From: Holdemania massiliensis AP2
Lineage (GTDB): Bacteria; Bacillota_I; Bacilli_A; Erysipelotrichales; Erysipelotrichaceae
Assembly (NCBI RefSeq): GCF_000327285.1
Contig: NZ_HE998568.1
Location: 390,810-454,809 of the forward strand
Direction: 5' to 3'
DNA length: 64,000 nucleotides
In this document: piece after piece, positions 1 to 9,255 of the stretch
Layout of the letters: every line of letters starts with the position of its first letter
Position numbering within the stretch: position 1 is the first letter of the stretch
The notes under the pieces: generated by a model
What the model was told of the DNA's origin: nothing
The model's input: only the letters and a program-made list of their open reading frames with translations
Database searches by the model: none
Made by a program: the position numbers and the translations under genes

Positions 1-2
1 CC

Positions 3-1778
3 AACCCGACCAACCTGGTTGAACAGGGCGGTTCCCGGCGCGGAGCTCAGATGATTATGCTGGCTGACTGGCATCCGGATATCATAGAATTCATCATCTC
101 CAAAATGCAGAATCCGCGCGTTTTAAAATGGCTGAGTGAGAACAACAAAGACGAGCAGGTTCGGGAACTGGCGCAGCGGAAACTGAAATTTATTCCGCTG
201 ACGCGGCTGGAACGGCAGATGCTGGAAACTCTGATCGACAATAAAAATACCCCGGCCGAAGTGCTGGATTATGCCCAGCAGACCTTGCTGGAAGGAGGAC
301 GGCTGGAAGTTGTCAATCCGGAATTCTTAAGCGGCGCCAACATTTCCGTCACTTTGACCGATGAATTTATGCACGCGGTCGAAACAGACGGAACTTTCGA
401 TCTGCGTTTCCCAGACATTGCCAATTATACGCCGCAGCAGAAGGAAGCCTACGACACGCATTGGCATAAGATCGGAGATGTGCGCGAGTGGGAAGCGCTG
501 GGTTATCCGATCAAAACCTACCGCACGATCCGCGCCCGCGATTTGTGGGATCTGATCTGCTTCTGCGCCACCTATTCGGCGGAACCGGGAATTTTCTTCA
601 TTGACAACGCCAACAAAATGACCAATGCCAAAGCTTATGGGCAGAAAGTCGTCGCGACCAACCCTTGCGGAGAGCAGCCGTTGGCTCCCTATTCTGTCTG
701 TAACCTAGCGGCGGTCAACCTGGCCAACTTCGTTGATAAAAAGACCGGACGCATCCTGTTCGAGGAGCTGGCTCAAACCGTTTCTCTGACAGTCAGAATG
801 CAGGACAATGTCATCGACAGCACACCGTATTTTCTCAAAGCCAATGAGGATCAGGCGCTGGGCGAACGGCGCGTGGGTTTGGGCGTGATGGGTCTGCATG
901 ACATGCTGATTTGGAACCGCAAGCGTTACGGCTCCGCCGCAGCGCTGGAAACCATTGATCAGGTATTCCACTGTATCGCCCGCGCGGCCTATCAGACCTC
1001 GGTTGAACTGGCGAAAGAAAAAGGCAGCTTTCCGTTTTTTACCAGCGGTGAGGCGTTCATCAATACCGGTTATATGAAACAGATGGATGAAGATCTTCGG
1101 CAGGATATCCTGAAATACGGAATCCGCAATTCCCATCTGCTGACGATTGCTCCGACCGGCTCGACTGGGACGATGGTTGGGGTTTCGACCGGACTGGAAC
1201 CGTATTTCAGCTTCTCTTACTTCCGCTCCGGACGGCTGGGCAAATTTATTGAAGTCAACGCCGCCATCGTCGATCAGTGGCTGGCACTGAACCCCGGCTA
1301 TACCCGCGACACACTGCCGGAATTCTTTGTCAGCGCCATGGAACTGACGCCGGAAGAACATGCGGATACGCAGTGTGCAATTCAGCGCTGGATTGATTCT
1401 TCCATTTCCAAGACTGTCAATGCTCCGCGCGGGTTCTCTGTGCGCCAGGTGCAGGGAATTTATGAGCGGCTGTATGCCGGCGGCGCTAAAGGCGGTACTG
1501 TTTATGTCGATGGTTCCCGTGATTCCCAAGTGCTGACCTTAAGCAATGAAGAAGAAAACAGCTGGGATCAGATGGATATCGAACGCGATTTCGGGGTTCC
1601 GGTCAAAAAAACGCAGGAAGCGGAAAAGAAGACCGACCTGCGCGCCGACCGACAGGACCGCAACATCGGCGTAGAAGTCGGCGATATCTGTCCGATCTGT
1701 CTGGAAGGCATCGTAGAAGAAATCGGCGGGTGCAATACCTGCACCAACTGCAACGCTCAGCTGAAATGCGGGCTGTAA
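3..1778 (+). CDS. nrdJ: Adenosylcobalamin-dependent (class II) ribonucleotide reductase, 3' part
   Basis: Reduces ribonucleotides to deoxyribonucleotides with a B12-generated thiyl radical. The frame is open from base 3, and residues before the first ATG (51) already read as family sequence (NPTNLVEQGGSRRGAQM), so the true start lies left of the window. Visible motifs are the radical-site NPCGE (about nt 660-674), the APTGSTG phosphate-binding loop (about nt 1150-1170) and a C-terminal Cys-rich tail (CPIC, CNTC, C near the end) that is typical of NrdJ-type enzymes with a zinc-ribbon/redox tail. About 590 residues are visible. No radical-generating small subunit lies nearby, as expected for class II. 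The gene is followed by a strong intrinsic terminator. Confidence 0.95.
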   Translation, partial: NPTNLVEQGGSRRGAQMIMLADWHPDIIEFIISKMQNPRVLKWLSENNKDEQVRELAQRKLKFIPLTRLERQMLETLIDNKNTPAEVLDYAQQTLLEGGRLEVVNPEFLSGANISVTLTDEFMHAVETDGTFDLRFPDIANYTPQQKEAYDTHWHKIGDVREWEALGYPIKTYRTIRARDLWDLICFCATYSAEPGIFFIDNANKMTNAKAYGQKVVATNPCGEQPLAPYSVCNLAAVNLANFVDKKTGRILFEELAQTVSLTVRMQDNVIDSTPYFLKANEDQALGERRVGLGVMGLHDMLIWNRKRYGSAAALETIDQVFHCIARAAYQTSVELAKEKGSFPFFTSGEAFINTGYMKQMDEDLRQDILKYGIRNSHLLTIAPTGSTGTMVGVSTGLEPYFSFSYFRSGRLGKFIEVNAAIVDQWLALNPGYTRDTLPEFFVSAMELTPEEHADTQCAIQRWIDSSISKTVNAPRGFSVRQVQGIYERLYAGGAKGGTVYVDGSRDSQVLTLSNEEENSWDQMDIERDFGVPVKKTQEAEKKTDLRADRQDRNIGVEVGDICPICLEGIVEEIGGCNTCTNCNAQLKCGL

Positions 1779-1830
1779 ACTGACGCCGGATTTTCTGTCT
1801 GAAATGACTTCTCTTCTTGGATCTGTATTG

Positions 1831-1870
1831 AAAAGGATTGCCTTCGGCTTTGCGAATGACAATCCTTTTT
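1831..1870 (+). terminator. Intrinsic terminator of nrdJ
   Basis: AAAAGGATTG pairs with CAATCCTTTT around a 19-nt loop and runs into Ts. It lies 53 bases after the nrdJ stop. Confidence 0.85.
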
Positions 1871-1929
1871 CATGTTTATTTTCTCCGGCTTCTTTACAGC
1901 TTGGCTTTTCCCGGCTTCGCATTAAGTGC

Positions 1930-1949
1930 AGGCTGCCTGGCAGCAGCCT
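1930..1949. repeat. Small hairpin downstream of the 1984 gene
   Basis: AGGCTGC and GCAGCCT form a perfect 7-bp stem with a 6-nt loop. It sits just past the 3' end of the leftward gene at 1984. No T-run follows, so a terminator role is uncertain. Confidence 0.4.
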
Positions 1950-1983
1950 AATGGATCTGCGTTACATATCAGAGTGACAACCG

Positions 1984-2610
1984 TTAATCGTTTAAAAACG
2001 GAAACAGCTGATTCATCACGCTTTCCCAGACTGGCTGATCGGTAAGAATTTCACCTGTCAGTCCCGGCTCGCCGTAAACCAGTTCTCCCAAGTAGAATAA
2101 ATCGTTATGCTTAAACATGAACTGACCTTCCAGCGAATCACCGACATTGTGATATTCCATGATCGCCGCGGTTGTGCCCAGCCATCCAAGCTGCCGTTCT
2201 TCCCCCAGCCACACTCGATTTTCCTGCAGCGGCATCACCGCGCTCAGATCTTTTTCGCTGACAACCAATTCCAGACGAAGGGAACGGCCGTCCGGAGAAT
2301 CTGCCTGTCCGTAATAGCGAAGACCGATCGGCTGGGGATCCGCGGTAAAACTGGGAGCATAGTTGATCGTATAACATTCGCCGTGAAACTGCACTTCTGC
2401 CTGCGCAGGTGAAATCTCACGGCTGAGCTGATCGCGGAACAGTTCGTTAATCAGCGTGATATCCATGTGGACTTCATCTTTCAGCGCTTCTGTGGTCATG
2501 CTGACCGGCGCAAAGGAATAGGGCTGATGACGGAAGCTTTTCCACGTCCAAAAGCCGGCGCCGTACAAAATAACAAAGATCATCATGCCGATTTCGATTT
2601 TTTTCCGCAC
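1984..2610 (-). CDS. Membrane-anchored extracytoplasmic protein of unknown function
   Basis: 208 residues. The start is a GTG preceded by AGGAGGG at good spacing. The N-terminus (KKIEIGMMIFVILYGAGFW) is one signal-anchor helix after basic residues, and the rest is soluble and presumably outside the membrane. No known family was recognised. The C-terminal part is rich in beta-type sequence with W/Y residues. It lies 52 bases downstream of the lipoprotein gene at 2663 on the same strand, so the two are probably co-transcribed and may both act at the cell surface. Confidence 0.7.
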   Translation of the reverse strand: MRKKIEIGMMIFVILYGAGFWTWKSFRHQPYSFAPVSMTTEALKDEVHMDITLINELFRDQLSREISPAQAEVQFHGECYTINYAPSFTADPQPIGLRYYGQADSPDGRSLRLELVVSEKDLSAVMPLQENRVWLGEERQLGWLGTTAAIMEYHNVGDSLEGQFMFKHNDLFYLGELVYGEPGLTGEILTDQPVWESVMNQLFPFLND

Positions 2611-2662
2611 ACTGATCCCTCCTTTTAAATCCAGTATGACCCCAAAGCCTGAAATCAGCGGC

Positions 2663-3421
2663 TTACAGCTGCCATCCGGAAAGATCCGGCTGCGTCATCG
2701 GCTTGTCTGTACTGATCATCAGCGTCAAAGTAAAGCTGATCCGCGTTGGTATTTCCTCTTCCAGCGTAGAAATAGCCAGATTCAGTTCACCGCGGGTCAT
2801 CTGATACTCTTTGCTGATATCATAATTCAGCGTACAGGCCTCCAAAGCGACCGAGTCATCGATATCCTTCCATTGATCCCGAAGGTTGTTCAGCGTTTCT
2901 TCATTCCCCGTTTCCTCGATCAAACTTTCCAGCATTCCCTGAAGCTCCGCAAAATTATCGGCCTGATAGCTCAGCCGGTAACCCTCACTTGTTTTCTCCA
3001 CTGAGAATTTTTGAAACATCGATGCGATGGACTGGGTTTCGTTGTTTTCTGAATCGGACGAAACAAACGGTTCAATGCTTCTTTCTCCCATGATATCGGA
3101 ATAAAATGTCTGATCCTGAACAAAGAAGCTGAACGTCATAGCCTGTCCCAAAAAGGTTGTCCCCATTTCAAAATAAATCGCAGGTTCTCCTACGGTGCTT
3201 AACGGCTGGGTCTGAATTACACCGGACAGCGGAAAATCCAAGGTCATGCCTTGAGCCTCCATACTCATTTTGCCATCCAGTTCAAGGGTCTGAACAGCCT
3301 CATTTTGGGCAGACTGAGCTTCTACCCGAGCCATGATTTCCTGGGCCGATTCCTGTTTTGCGCAGCCGCTGAGGAGTAAGCAAACCAACGCGGTGAATCC
3401 GAATCCTATTCTTTTCTTCAT
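2663..3421 (-). CDS. Lipoprotein, DUF6612/LolA-like fold candidate
   Basis: 252 residues from the ATG at 3421, which follows AAAGGAA. A longer reading to 3526 lacks a ribosome site and would bury the signal peptide. The signal peptide ends in a lipobox (LLLSGC). The mature part has an early helix with QEIMARVEAQ, followed by alternating beta-type strands ending near ISTDKPMTQPDL. This layout resembles the LolA/LppX-like lipoproteins of Firmicutes often annotated DUF6612; the family match is by style, not proof. Expected outside the membrane. First gene of a likely two-gene unit with the anchored protein at 1984. Confidence 0.75.
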   Translation of the reverse strand: MKKRIGFGFTALVCLLLSGCAKQESAQEIMARVEAQSAQNEAVQTLELDGKMSMEAQGMTLDFPLSGVIQTQPLSTVGEPAIYFEMGTTFLGQAMTFSFFVQDQTFYSDIMGERSIEPFVSSDSENNETQSIASMFQKFSVEKTSEGYRLSYQADNFAELQGMLESLIEETGNEETLNNLRDQWKDIDDSVALEACTLNYDISKEYQMTRGELNLAISTLEEEIPTRISFTLTLMISTDKPMTQPDLSGWQL

Positions 3422-3449
3422 CTTCCAATTTCCTTTCTTTGCTTGGCTT

Positions 3450-3468
3450 ATCAGGACGCAGGCCTGAT
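3450..3468. promoter_or_regulatory. Inverted repeat in the leader of the 2663 lipoprotein gene
   Basis: ATCAGG and CCTGAT are separated by 7 bases, about 30 bases upstream of the start codon. It could be a leader hairpin or an operator; nothing decides between them. Confidence 0.35.
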
Positions 3469-3621
3469 GATTTTTTTCAAGTCTTGGTACGTAAAGTATA
3501 TCATAGGCTAAAATGAATTCCGACAAAATCTGACTGAGATTGGACTTCCGCTTTTCATCGCTGCAGCTTTTTTTAACCGCTTCATAAGATAAAGTTTAAA
3601 ACAGTGCTTTTCCATTTTAAT

Positions 3622-5124
3622 TCACGCTTCTCTATGACAGTTCAGATCAACCGCAGCCCCCGTGGGAAAAGCGGCAGGCAGTTCGCTTTCCTGACCTCCA
3701 TAGTACAAAACCAGGGAACGGGCCAGCGCATAGGCCTGAAAGAACAGCGCCTGCAACAGTTCAATAAATAGATCTGTTCGCTGCATATTCAGAGCCTGAA
3801 CAAGCTGATTCAAAATCGCCGCAATCCGCTCCGGCTGCGTTAAGTCCGGATAATCTGCATCCAGCGGCAGATGTTTGAGATAATATCCCCAGATCAGAAG
3901 ATTTTTCAGCTGTTCCAGAAGACTTCGCTGCCCAGGATAGACAGCCTTTTCTCCCAGCTGCCAAAGCAGTTCGCTTAACAAGGAATCCGAGGTCAGTCCC
4001 AAAACCGCTAAACGCTGCGCATACTGTTCACATTCAGCTTTGGACAGAAATGGATAAACCGTTTTAGCCAGCGGAGACCAGCACAGCGCCAGCAGCTGCA
4101 GGGCATCCAGAAAATAGATGATGTTCTCCCTGACCAACGCGATCTCCAGTTTCATCGTCTTAGCCGGGACTGGCCTGCGCAGAATGACCGAACCTTTCTT
4201 CGGCGCTGTTTGTATCAGTCCGATGTCATTAAGCAGCGCAACCGCGCTGCGGATCGTCGCCAGGGACGCGTCATATTCCTGCATCAACTGCGGAATAGAG
4301 GGAATGTAGGGCTGAAAAGCAAACTCCTGACTGCGGATGCGATTTGACAAAGACCGGGCAACCGCCGTATATTTCGGCGTACGGCTGTTCAGCGCAGCCC
4401 AGGTATATTCAGCAGGAGCTTTCACTTCCGCACAATCCTCGGTCAAAGCATTCAGAATTTTCTCCGCCCGGGTCCAGCCTTTATAATAAATCTGCCGCAG
4501 AAGATCCTCACATTGCGAACGCCGTCCGGCTTCCATCGCTTTGAACAGCTCTTGAATCAGAGCTTGAAACTGTTCAAAAGGCAGGGCATAGCGGGCATCC
4601 AGCTGCAGCGTAGCATACAGCGGAATATAAGTGGAATGACTGACCTCCTGAGCCCAATCCATCAACACCTGGTTGTGCATCGGGAGGAACAGCGAATCCA
4701 ACAGTTGGGAATAGGCATGCAGCTGCCCGCGCTGTTCCTCGGATTTCGCAAATTGTTCCAAAAGCTCACGCAGCGGGTTCAGATCTTTCATCTGCATTGC
4801 TCCCCAGGCCTGAAGTCCGGGATACAACGGAGCCAGACTGCAGAACATATCTAAAATGATGGCTTTGCGCATTACCGCCAGCCCGGCGCTTTTTTCCTGC
4901 GGCAGATCACATTGAATTACCGCTTTCGTCCGGGCGCCGGAAGAAACGATGCCCTCCGCCTGAAGCATACGGTAAACCCGGCGAACGGTGGTTATGCCGA
5001 CATTATACTGACGGCACAGTTCCGTTTGGGAAGGCAGCTGATCCCCGCGGCGCAGAGCTCCGCAGCGGATCTGCGTTAAGATCGATTGATAAAGATAATC
5101 GTACAATGTCGTTGCCGACTGCAT
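3622..5124 (-). CDS. Double GntR-type winged-helix regulator
   Basis: 500 residues. It has two winged-helix DNA-binding domains of GntR type: residues about 5-75 (LPSQTELCRQYNVGITTVRR) and about 245-315 (IPSIPQLMQEYDASLATIRS). Each is followed by about 170 residues of helical sequence, so the protein looks like a tandem duplication of a wHTH-plus-helical unit. Ordinary GntR regulators have one such DNA-binding domain and 230-330 residues. The helical part matches no effector domain I know (not clearly FadR C-terminal, UTRA or aminotransferase). The start has GGAGGAGG upstream. It is divergent from the hybrid kinase at 5346, sharing a 220-base intergenic region, which suggests joint control. 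Confidence 0.8.
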   Translation of the reverse strand: MQSATTLYDYLYQSILTQIRCGALRRGDQLPSQTELCRQYNVGITTVRRVYRMLQAEGIVSSGARTKAVIQCDLPQEKSAGLAVMRKAIILDMFCSLAPLYPGLQAWGAMQMKDLNPLRELLEQFAKSEEQRGQLHAYSQLLDSLFLPMHNQVLMDWAQEVSHSTYIPLYATLQLDARYALPFEQFQALIQELFKAMEAGRRSQCEDLLRQIYYKGWTRAEKILNALTEDCAEVKAPAEYTWAALNSRTPKYTAVARSLSNRIRSQEFAFQPYIPSIPQLMQEYDASLATIRSAVALLNDIGLIQTAPKKGSVILRRPVPAKTMKLEIALVRENIIYFLDALQLLALCWSPLAKTVYPFLSKAECEQYAQRLAVLGLTSDSLLSELLWQLGEKAVYPGQRSLLEQLKNLLIWGYYLKHLPLDADYPDLTQPERIAAILNQLVQALNMQRTDLFIELLQALFFQAYALARSLVLYYGGQESELPAAFPTGAAVDLNCHREA

Positions 5125-5230
5125 TTTATGTGCCTCCTCCGCTGTTTTTTTCTTTATTTTATATTATATCATGAGCAGAATCGGATGGAAATGACCCTTG
5201 CCAACCTAGCTCCGCAGAGGTACAATAAAG

Positions 5231-5243
5231 TCAGATAATCTGA
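5231..5243. promoter_or_regulatory. Candidate operator between double-GntR gene and hybrid kinase
   Basis: TCAGATAATCTGA is a 6-bp inverted repeat around one base in the divergent intergenic region. It is a candidate binding site for the GntR-type protein; assignment is inference only. Confidence 0.3.
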
Positions 5244-5345
5244 TAGCCTAATAGATAAAGACAAACTGTCAATTGCCCCTCTGTTCTGTTGACTCATCAG
5301 AATTTTCAGATTTGTCTTCAGCTGGATATCAGGGAGGAAATTGCC

Positions 5346-7760
5346 ATGAACGCCATCAATCCGCAGGCTGTACCGCGTCAGAATCAGGATTATACGCTTT
5401 TGATGAACATGCTTCACGTCAGCGTCAGCAAGCATCTTCTGGACGAGCATTTCACATTGATCTGGGCCAATGATTTTTATTATGATCTGATCGGTTACCC
5501 GCAGGCGGAATATGAAGCGCTGTATCACAACCGCCCGGATCTGTATTATGCACAGAACCTGGAGGATTGGCATGCGATCCAGCAGATTGTCATCAAAGCA
5601 ATCTCAGCTGGCCAGCCCGGCTATACCACGGTCACCCGGATGCGCCGCAAGGACGGCAGCTATATTTGGGTTCAGCTGGCCGCCACCTTTGTCGATGAAC
5701 AGATCGGCGGTGTTCAGGTCGCCTATACCGTTATGAACAACATCGACGAAGTGATGCAGATGCGGATGGAACAATCCGTTACGTATGATAATTTGCCGGG
5801 TTTTGTTGCCAAATATCAGATTGGCCCCGATCTGCAGCTGAAGCTTCTGGACGCGAATCGGAAGTTTCTTGATTTTTTTGGTGAAGACAGCTGGAAGAAC
5901 GAGGATTATCCGCTGTTTGTAGAAAATGTTGCCCGCAGCGCCGAGCAGCTGGAGGCTAACCGTGAACGACTCAGCAACGGTCTGCCGGTTCATTTTACAG
6001 CCCAAATGCGGGGGCAGAGCGGCGCCGATGCTTGGCTGCAGATTAACGCTGAACAGATCGGCGTAAAAGACGGCCTGCCGGTCTATCTGGTCATCTACCT
6101 GGATGTCACCAATGAAACAGAACTGCGGCAGATGCAGACCAAGCTGGAACATCAGGCCGTGGAACTGAAAGCGGCGCTGAAAACCGCCAACCAAGCCAGC
6201 CGCGCCAAATCTGATTTTCTTTCCAGCATGTCGCATGATATCCGCACGCCGATGAACGCCATTATGGGGATGACGGATCTGGCGCTTCTGCATCTGGACG
6301 ATCCTGACAAGCTGCGCAGCTGTCTGCGCAAAATCGCGCTGTCCAGTGAACATTTACTGGGACTGATCAACGACGTCCTCGATATGAGCCGCATTGAAAG
6401 CGGCCGGATGACGCTGAACAATGAGCCGCTCACGCTGCCGGAAACACTGGAAAATATCGTCGCGATCATGCAGCCGATGCTCAAAGCCAAGCATCAGAAA
6501 TTTGCCATTCATCTGCGGCATGTGCGGCATGAACAGCTGTGGTCGGATCCGCTGCGGCTGCGTCAGATTCTGATCAACATTTTATCCAACGCCTCCAAAT
6601 TTACGCCTCCGGAAGGCTCGATCACATTTACGCTTGAAGAACAGGCAGAAATGAGCGGCGGATATGCTGAGTTCCGGTTTATCGTGCAGGACAGCGGTAT
6701 CGGTATTCATACGGAGTTTCTAAGCCAGCTTTTCGAGCCGTTTTCCCGTCAGATGGACAGCCGGGTTGACAAAACCGAAGGCAGCGGATTAGGCATGGCG
6801 ATCACGCACCGGCTCGTCGATCTGATGAATGGAAAAATTGAAGTGGAAAGTCAGGTTGGACAGGGAAGCACCTTTACTGTCACCCTGCCGCTGCGCATCC
6901 AGCAGAAACCAGACGAACTGACAACCCATTTCCCCAACCTGCATGTGCTGGTTGTCGATGACGATGTCATCATGAGCGAAACGATGACAACAGCCCTGCA
7001 GCAGCTGGGCGTGCAGGTAACTCTGGCAGCCAGCGGAGAGGAAGCCCTGCGGCAGGCAGCGCTGATCAAGGCGCAGAACAAGCGGTTTGACTCCGTCTTT
7101 CTCGATTGGAAAATGCCGGACATGGATGGTCCGGAAACAGCCCGGCAGCTCCGCCGCCAGATTTCCGGCACTGTCCCGATTCTGATTGTTTCGGCCTATG
7201 ATTGGGGCGATATTGAACTGGAAGCCCGAAAAGCCGGAATTGACGGCTTTATTTCCAAGCCGTTGTTTGCTTCGACGCTTTGCCGGGCGCTGCAAACCTA
7301 TGTCATGGGGAAAACTGACGTTCATCCTCATCCCGATCAGCCTGCGGAAAGCTTTGCGGGAAGACGGTTTCTGTTAGTCGAGGACAACGCGTTAAACCGT
7401 GAAATCGCCGTTGAGCTTTTAGAACAGGAAGGCGCCTGTGTGGAAACGGCTGAAAATGGTCAGGAGGGCATCTGGAAAATGGAACACGCCCCCTATCATT
7501 GGTATGACCTGATTTTGATGGACGTTCAGATGCCGATCCTCAATGGTTATGAGGCTGCCCGTCAGATTCGTCGTCTGCCGCGCCGGGATGCCCAGCAAAT
7601 CCCGATACTGGCGCTGACTGCCGACGCCTTTGCTGAAGATATCGCCTTGGCCAAAGAAGCCGGCATGAATGGGCATCTGGCCAAACCGCTGAATATCAAA
7701 GCGCTGCGCAAAGAGATCCTGCAGCAGTTGAAAGGTGAGGCAAGTGAACAGACTTTTTAA
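5346..7760 (+). CDS. Soluble PAS hybrid histidine kinase with two receiver domains
   Basis: 804 residues from the ATG at 5346, preceded by AGGGAGGA; an upstream TTG start has no comparable site. Order of domains: PAS-type sensor region (about 30-130), a second PAS-like region (about 140-260), HisKA with the phospho-acceptor His in SSMSHDIRTPMNAI (about 300), HATPase with N box (NILSNASKF), DSGIGI and GSGLGMAI, receiver 1 (VLVVDDD, acceptor Asp in FLDWKMPDMDG), receiver 2 (LLVEDN, acceptor Asp in LMDVQMPILNG). There is no membrane segment and no HPt domain, so it should sense something in the cytoplasm. No separate output regulator is adjacent except the divergent double-GntR gene. Confidence 0.92.
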   Translation: MNAINPQAVPRQNQDYTLLMNMLHVSVSKHLLDEHFTLIWANDFYYDLIGYPQAEYEALYHNRPDLYYAQNLEDWHAIQQIVIKAISAGQPGYTTVTRMRRKDGSYIWVQLAATFVDEQIGGVQVAYTVMNNIDEVMQMRMEQSVTYDNLPGFVAKYQIGPDLQLKLLDANRKFLDFFGEDSWKNEDYPLFVENVARSAEQLEANRERLSNGLPVHFTAQMRGQSGADAWLQINAEQIGVKDGLPVYLVIYLDVTNETELRQMQTKLEHQAVELKAALKTANQASRAKSDFLSSMSHDIRTPMNAIMGMTDLALLHLDDPDKLRSCLRKIALSSEHLLGLINDVLDMSRIESGRMTLNNEPLTLPETLENIVAIMQPMLKAKHQKFAIHLRHVRHEQLWSDPLRLRQILINILSNASKFTPPEGSITFTLEEQAEMSGGYAEFRFIVQDSGIGIHTEFLSQLFEPFSRQMDSRVDKTEGSGLGMAITHRLVDLMNGKIEVESQVGQGSTFTVTLPLRIQQKPDELTTHFPNLHVLVVDDDVIMSETMTTALQQLGVQVTLAASGEEALRQAALIKAQNKRFDSVFLDWKMPDMDGPETARQLRRQISGTVPILIVSAYDWGDIELEARKAGIDGFISKPLFASTLCRALQTYVMGKTDVHPHPDQPAESFAGRRFLLVEDNALNREIAVELLEQEGACVETAENGQEGIWKMEHAPYHWYDLILMDVQMPILNGYEAARQIRRLPRRDAQQIPILALTADAFAEDIALAKEAGMNGHLAKPLNIKALRKEILQQLKGEASEQTF

Positions 7761-7765
7761 CAAAT

Positions 7766-7819
7766 AAAACGAAGCTCAATCCTGCGGTTAGCCTAACAGG
7801 ACTTCAAGCTTCGTTTTTT
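7766..7819. terminator. Bidirectional terminator between hybrid kinase and MATE gene
   Basis: AAAACGAAGCT pairs with AGCTTCGTTTT with T-rich sequence on both sides. It lies between two convergent genes. Confidence 0.8.
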
Positions 7820-7884
7820 AATATTTAGCTAATTCAGAATTCAGCCTGCGGCCCCGGAGATTCCGGTCTGTCTGACATTAAATC

Positions 7885-9252
7885 CTAAGCATGCACCTGC
7901 TGCTTTTCTACCTGACGGAAGAAGCGGAAGAACAAAATCACCGTGGTCAGTACGGAAATTGTATCCGCGATCGGTTCCGCCACAAAGACCGCAAATACCT
8001 GATTTTCGAAGAAATTCGGCAGAATGTAAATCAGCGGAATCAACAGAATAATTTTGCGCAGCAAGGCTAGGAACGTGGAAATTTTGGCATTGCCCAAAGC
8101 GATGAAGGTCTGTTGGCAAGCCAGCTGCGCCCCCATCAGGAACACCGCGGCAATATAAATTCTTAGCGCCCATACCGTGATCTGCGTCAGGGCTGGATCG
8201 CTGGTAAAGATCGCCGCGAACATCTGCGGGGCCACCATGCACAGCAGCCACATCGTCGTTGAATAAACCAGGCAGCAGACTAACAGCAGGCGGAAGGCCT
8301 GCTTTACCCGGTCAATCTTTCCCGCACCGTAATTAAAGCTGATGATCGGCTGCGCTCCCTGCGTCAGTCCCTGCAGCGGAAGCATCGAAAACTGCATTAC
8401 GCTGGACAGGATCGTCATCGCTCCGACCGCCAGATCGCCGCCGTATTTAAGCAGAGAAGAATTAAAGCATAAGACCAGCAGACTTTCGGTGGACTGCATG
8501 ATAAACGGCGCTACGCCAAGCGCCAGAGCCGGGAATAGGATCTTGGTATTGATATTGAAATATTTCGGATGCAGCCGCAGCTGACTTTTTTTACCGCTTA
8601 AAAACAGCAGTACCCAAACTGTGGAAACAGCCTGCGACAGCACCGTCGCCAACGCCGCTCCGCGCACGCCCATATTGAAGCCGAAGATCAAAATCGGATC
8701 CAGAACGATATTGGTAATCGCGCCGATAATCACAGTGAGCATACTGATGCGGGAGAACCCCTGCGCCGAAATAAACGCGTTCATCCCCAATGTCAGCTGA
8801 ACGAAAATCGTTCCGGCCGCATAGATCATCATATAGGCTTTGGCATAGACAATTGTATTGGCACTGGCTCCGAACAACATCAATAACGGCTCGCAGAACA
8901 GCATCGTCACAGCGGTCAGCACCACGGATGTGATCACCAGCGCTGTAAAGCAGTTGCCTAAAATTTTATTGGCCTGTTCGGTATCCCCTTTGCCCATCAT
9001 GATGGAAGCCCGCGGCGCGCCGCCCATGCTGACAAGCGCGGCAAAAGCCGAAATGATCATGATCAGCGGAAAAGCCACGCCGACACCGGTCAGCGCAGCT
9101 GCCCCATTGCCAGGAATGTGGCCGATATACATGCGGTCGACCATGTTGTAGAGTGCATTGACAACCTGAGAGGTAATCGCCGGTACCGCCAGCGCGAAAA
9201 ACAGCCGGCCTACCCGATCCTCTCCTAAATTTGTTTCCTTGGATTGAAGCAT
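7885..9252 (-). CDS. MATE-family multidrug/Na+ antiporter
   Basis: 455 residues with about 12 hydrophobic segments. The start of the protein (LFFALAVPAITSQVVNALYN, MVDRMYIGHIPG) is characteristic of MATE exporters of the NorM/MepA kind, which expel cationic drugs using a proton or sodium gradient. The length is normal. The start codon follows AAAGGGG and lies 4 bases after the marR stop, so it is translated from the marR transcript. Substrate cannot be told from sequence. Confidence 0.93.
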   Translation of the reverse strand: MLQSKETNLGEDRVGRLFFALAVPAITSQVVNALYNMVDRMYIGHIPGNGAAALTGVGVAFPLIMIISAFAALVSMGGAPRASIMMGKGDTEQANKILGNCFTALVITSVVLTAVTMLFCEPLLMLFGASANTIVYAKAYMMIYAAGTIFVQLTLGMNAFISAQGFSRISMLTVIIGAITNIVLDPILIFGFNMGVRGAALATVLSQAVSTVWVLLFLSGKKSQLRLHPKYFNINTKILFPALALGVAPFIMQSTESLLVLCFNSSLLKYGGDLAVGAMTILSSVMQFSMLPLQGLTQGAQPIISFNYGAGKIDRVKQAFRLLLVCCLVYSTTMWLLCMVAPQMFAAIFTSDPALTQITVWALRIYIAAVFLMGAQLACQQTFIALGNAKISTFLALLRKIILLIPLIYILPNFFENQVFAVFVAEPIADTISVLTTVILFFRFFRQVEKQQVHA

Positions 9253-9255
9253 CGT

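Noticed and set aside
705-1529. Long open frame on the minus strand inside the ribonucleotide reductase
   Set aside because: Antisense shadow of a well-supported gene, with no ribosome site and no family content.
2107-2412. Plus-strand frame opposite the anchored protein at 1984
   Set aside because: Shadow of the minus-strand gene, without start signal or family match.
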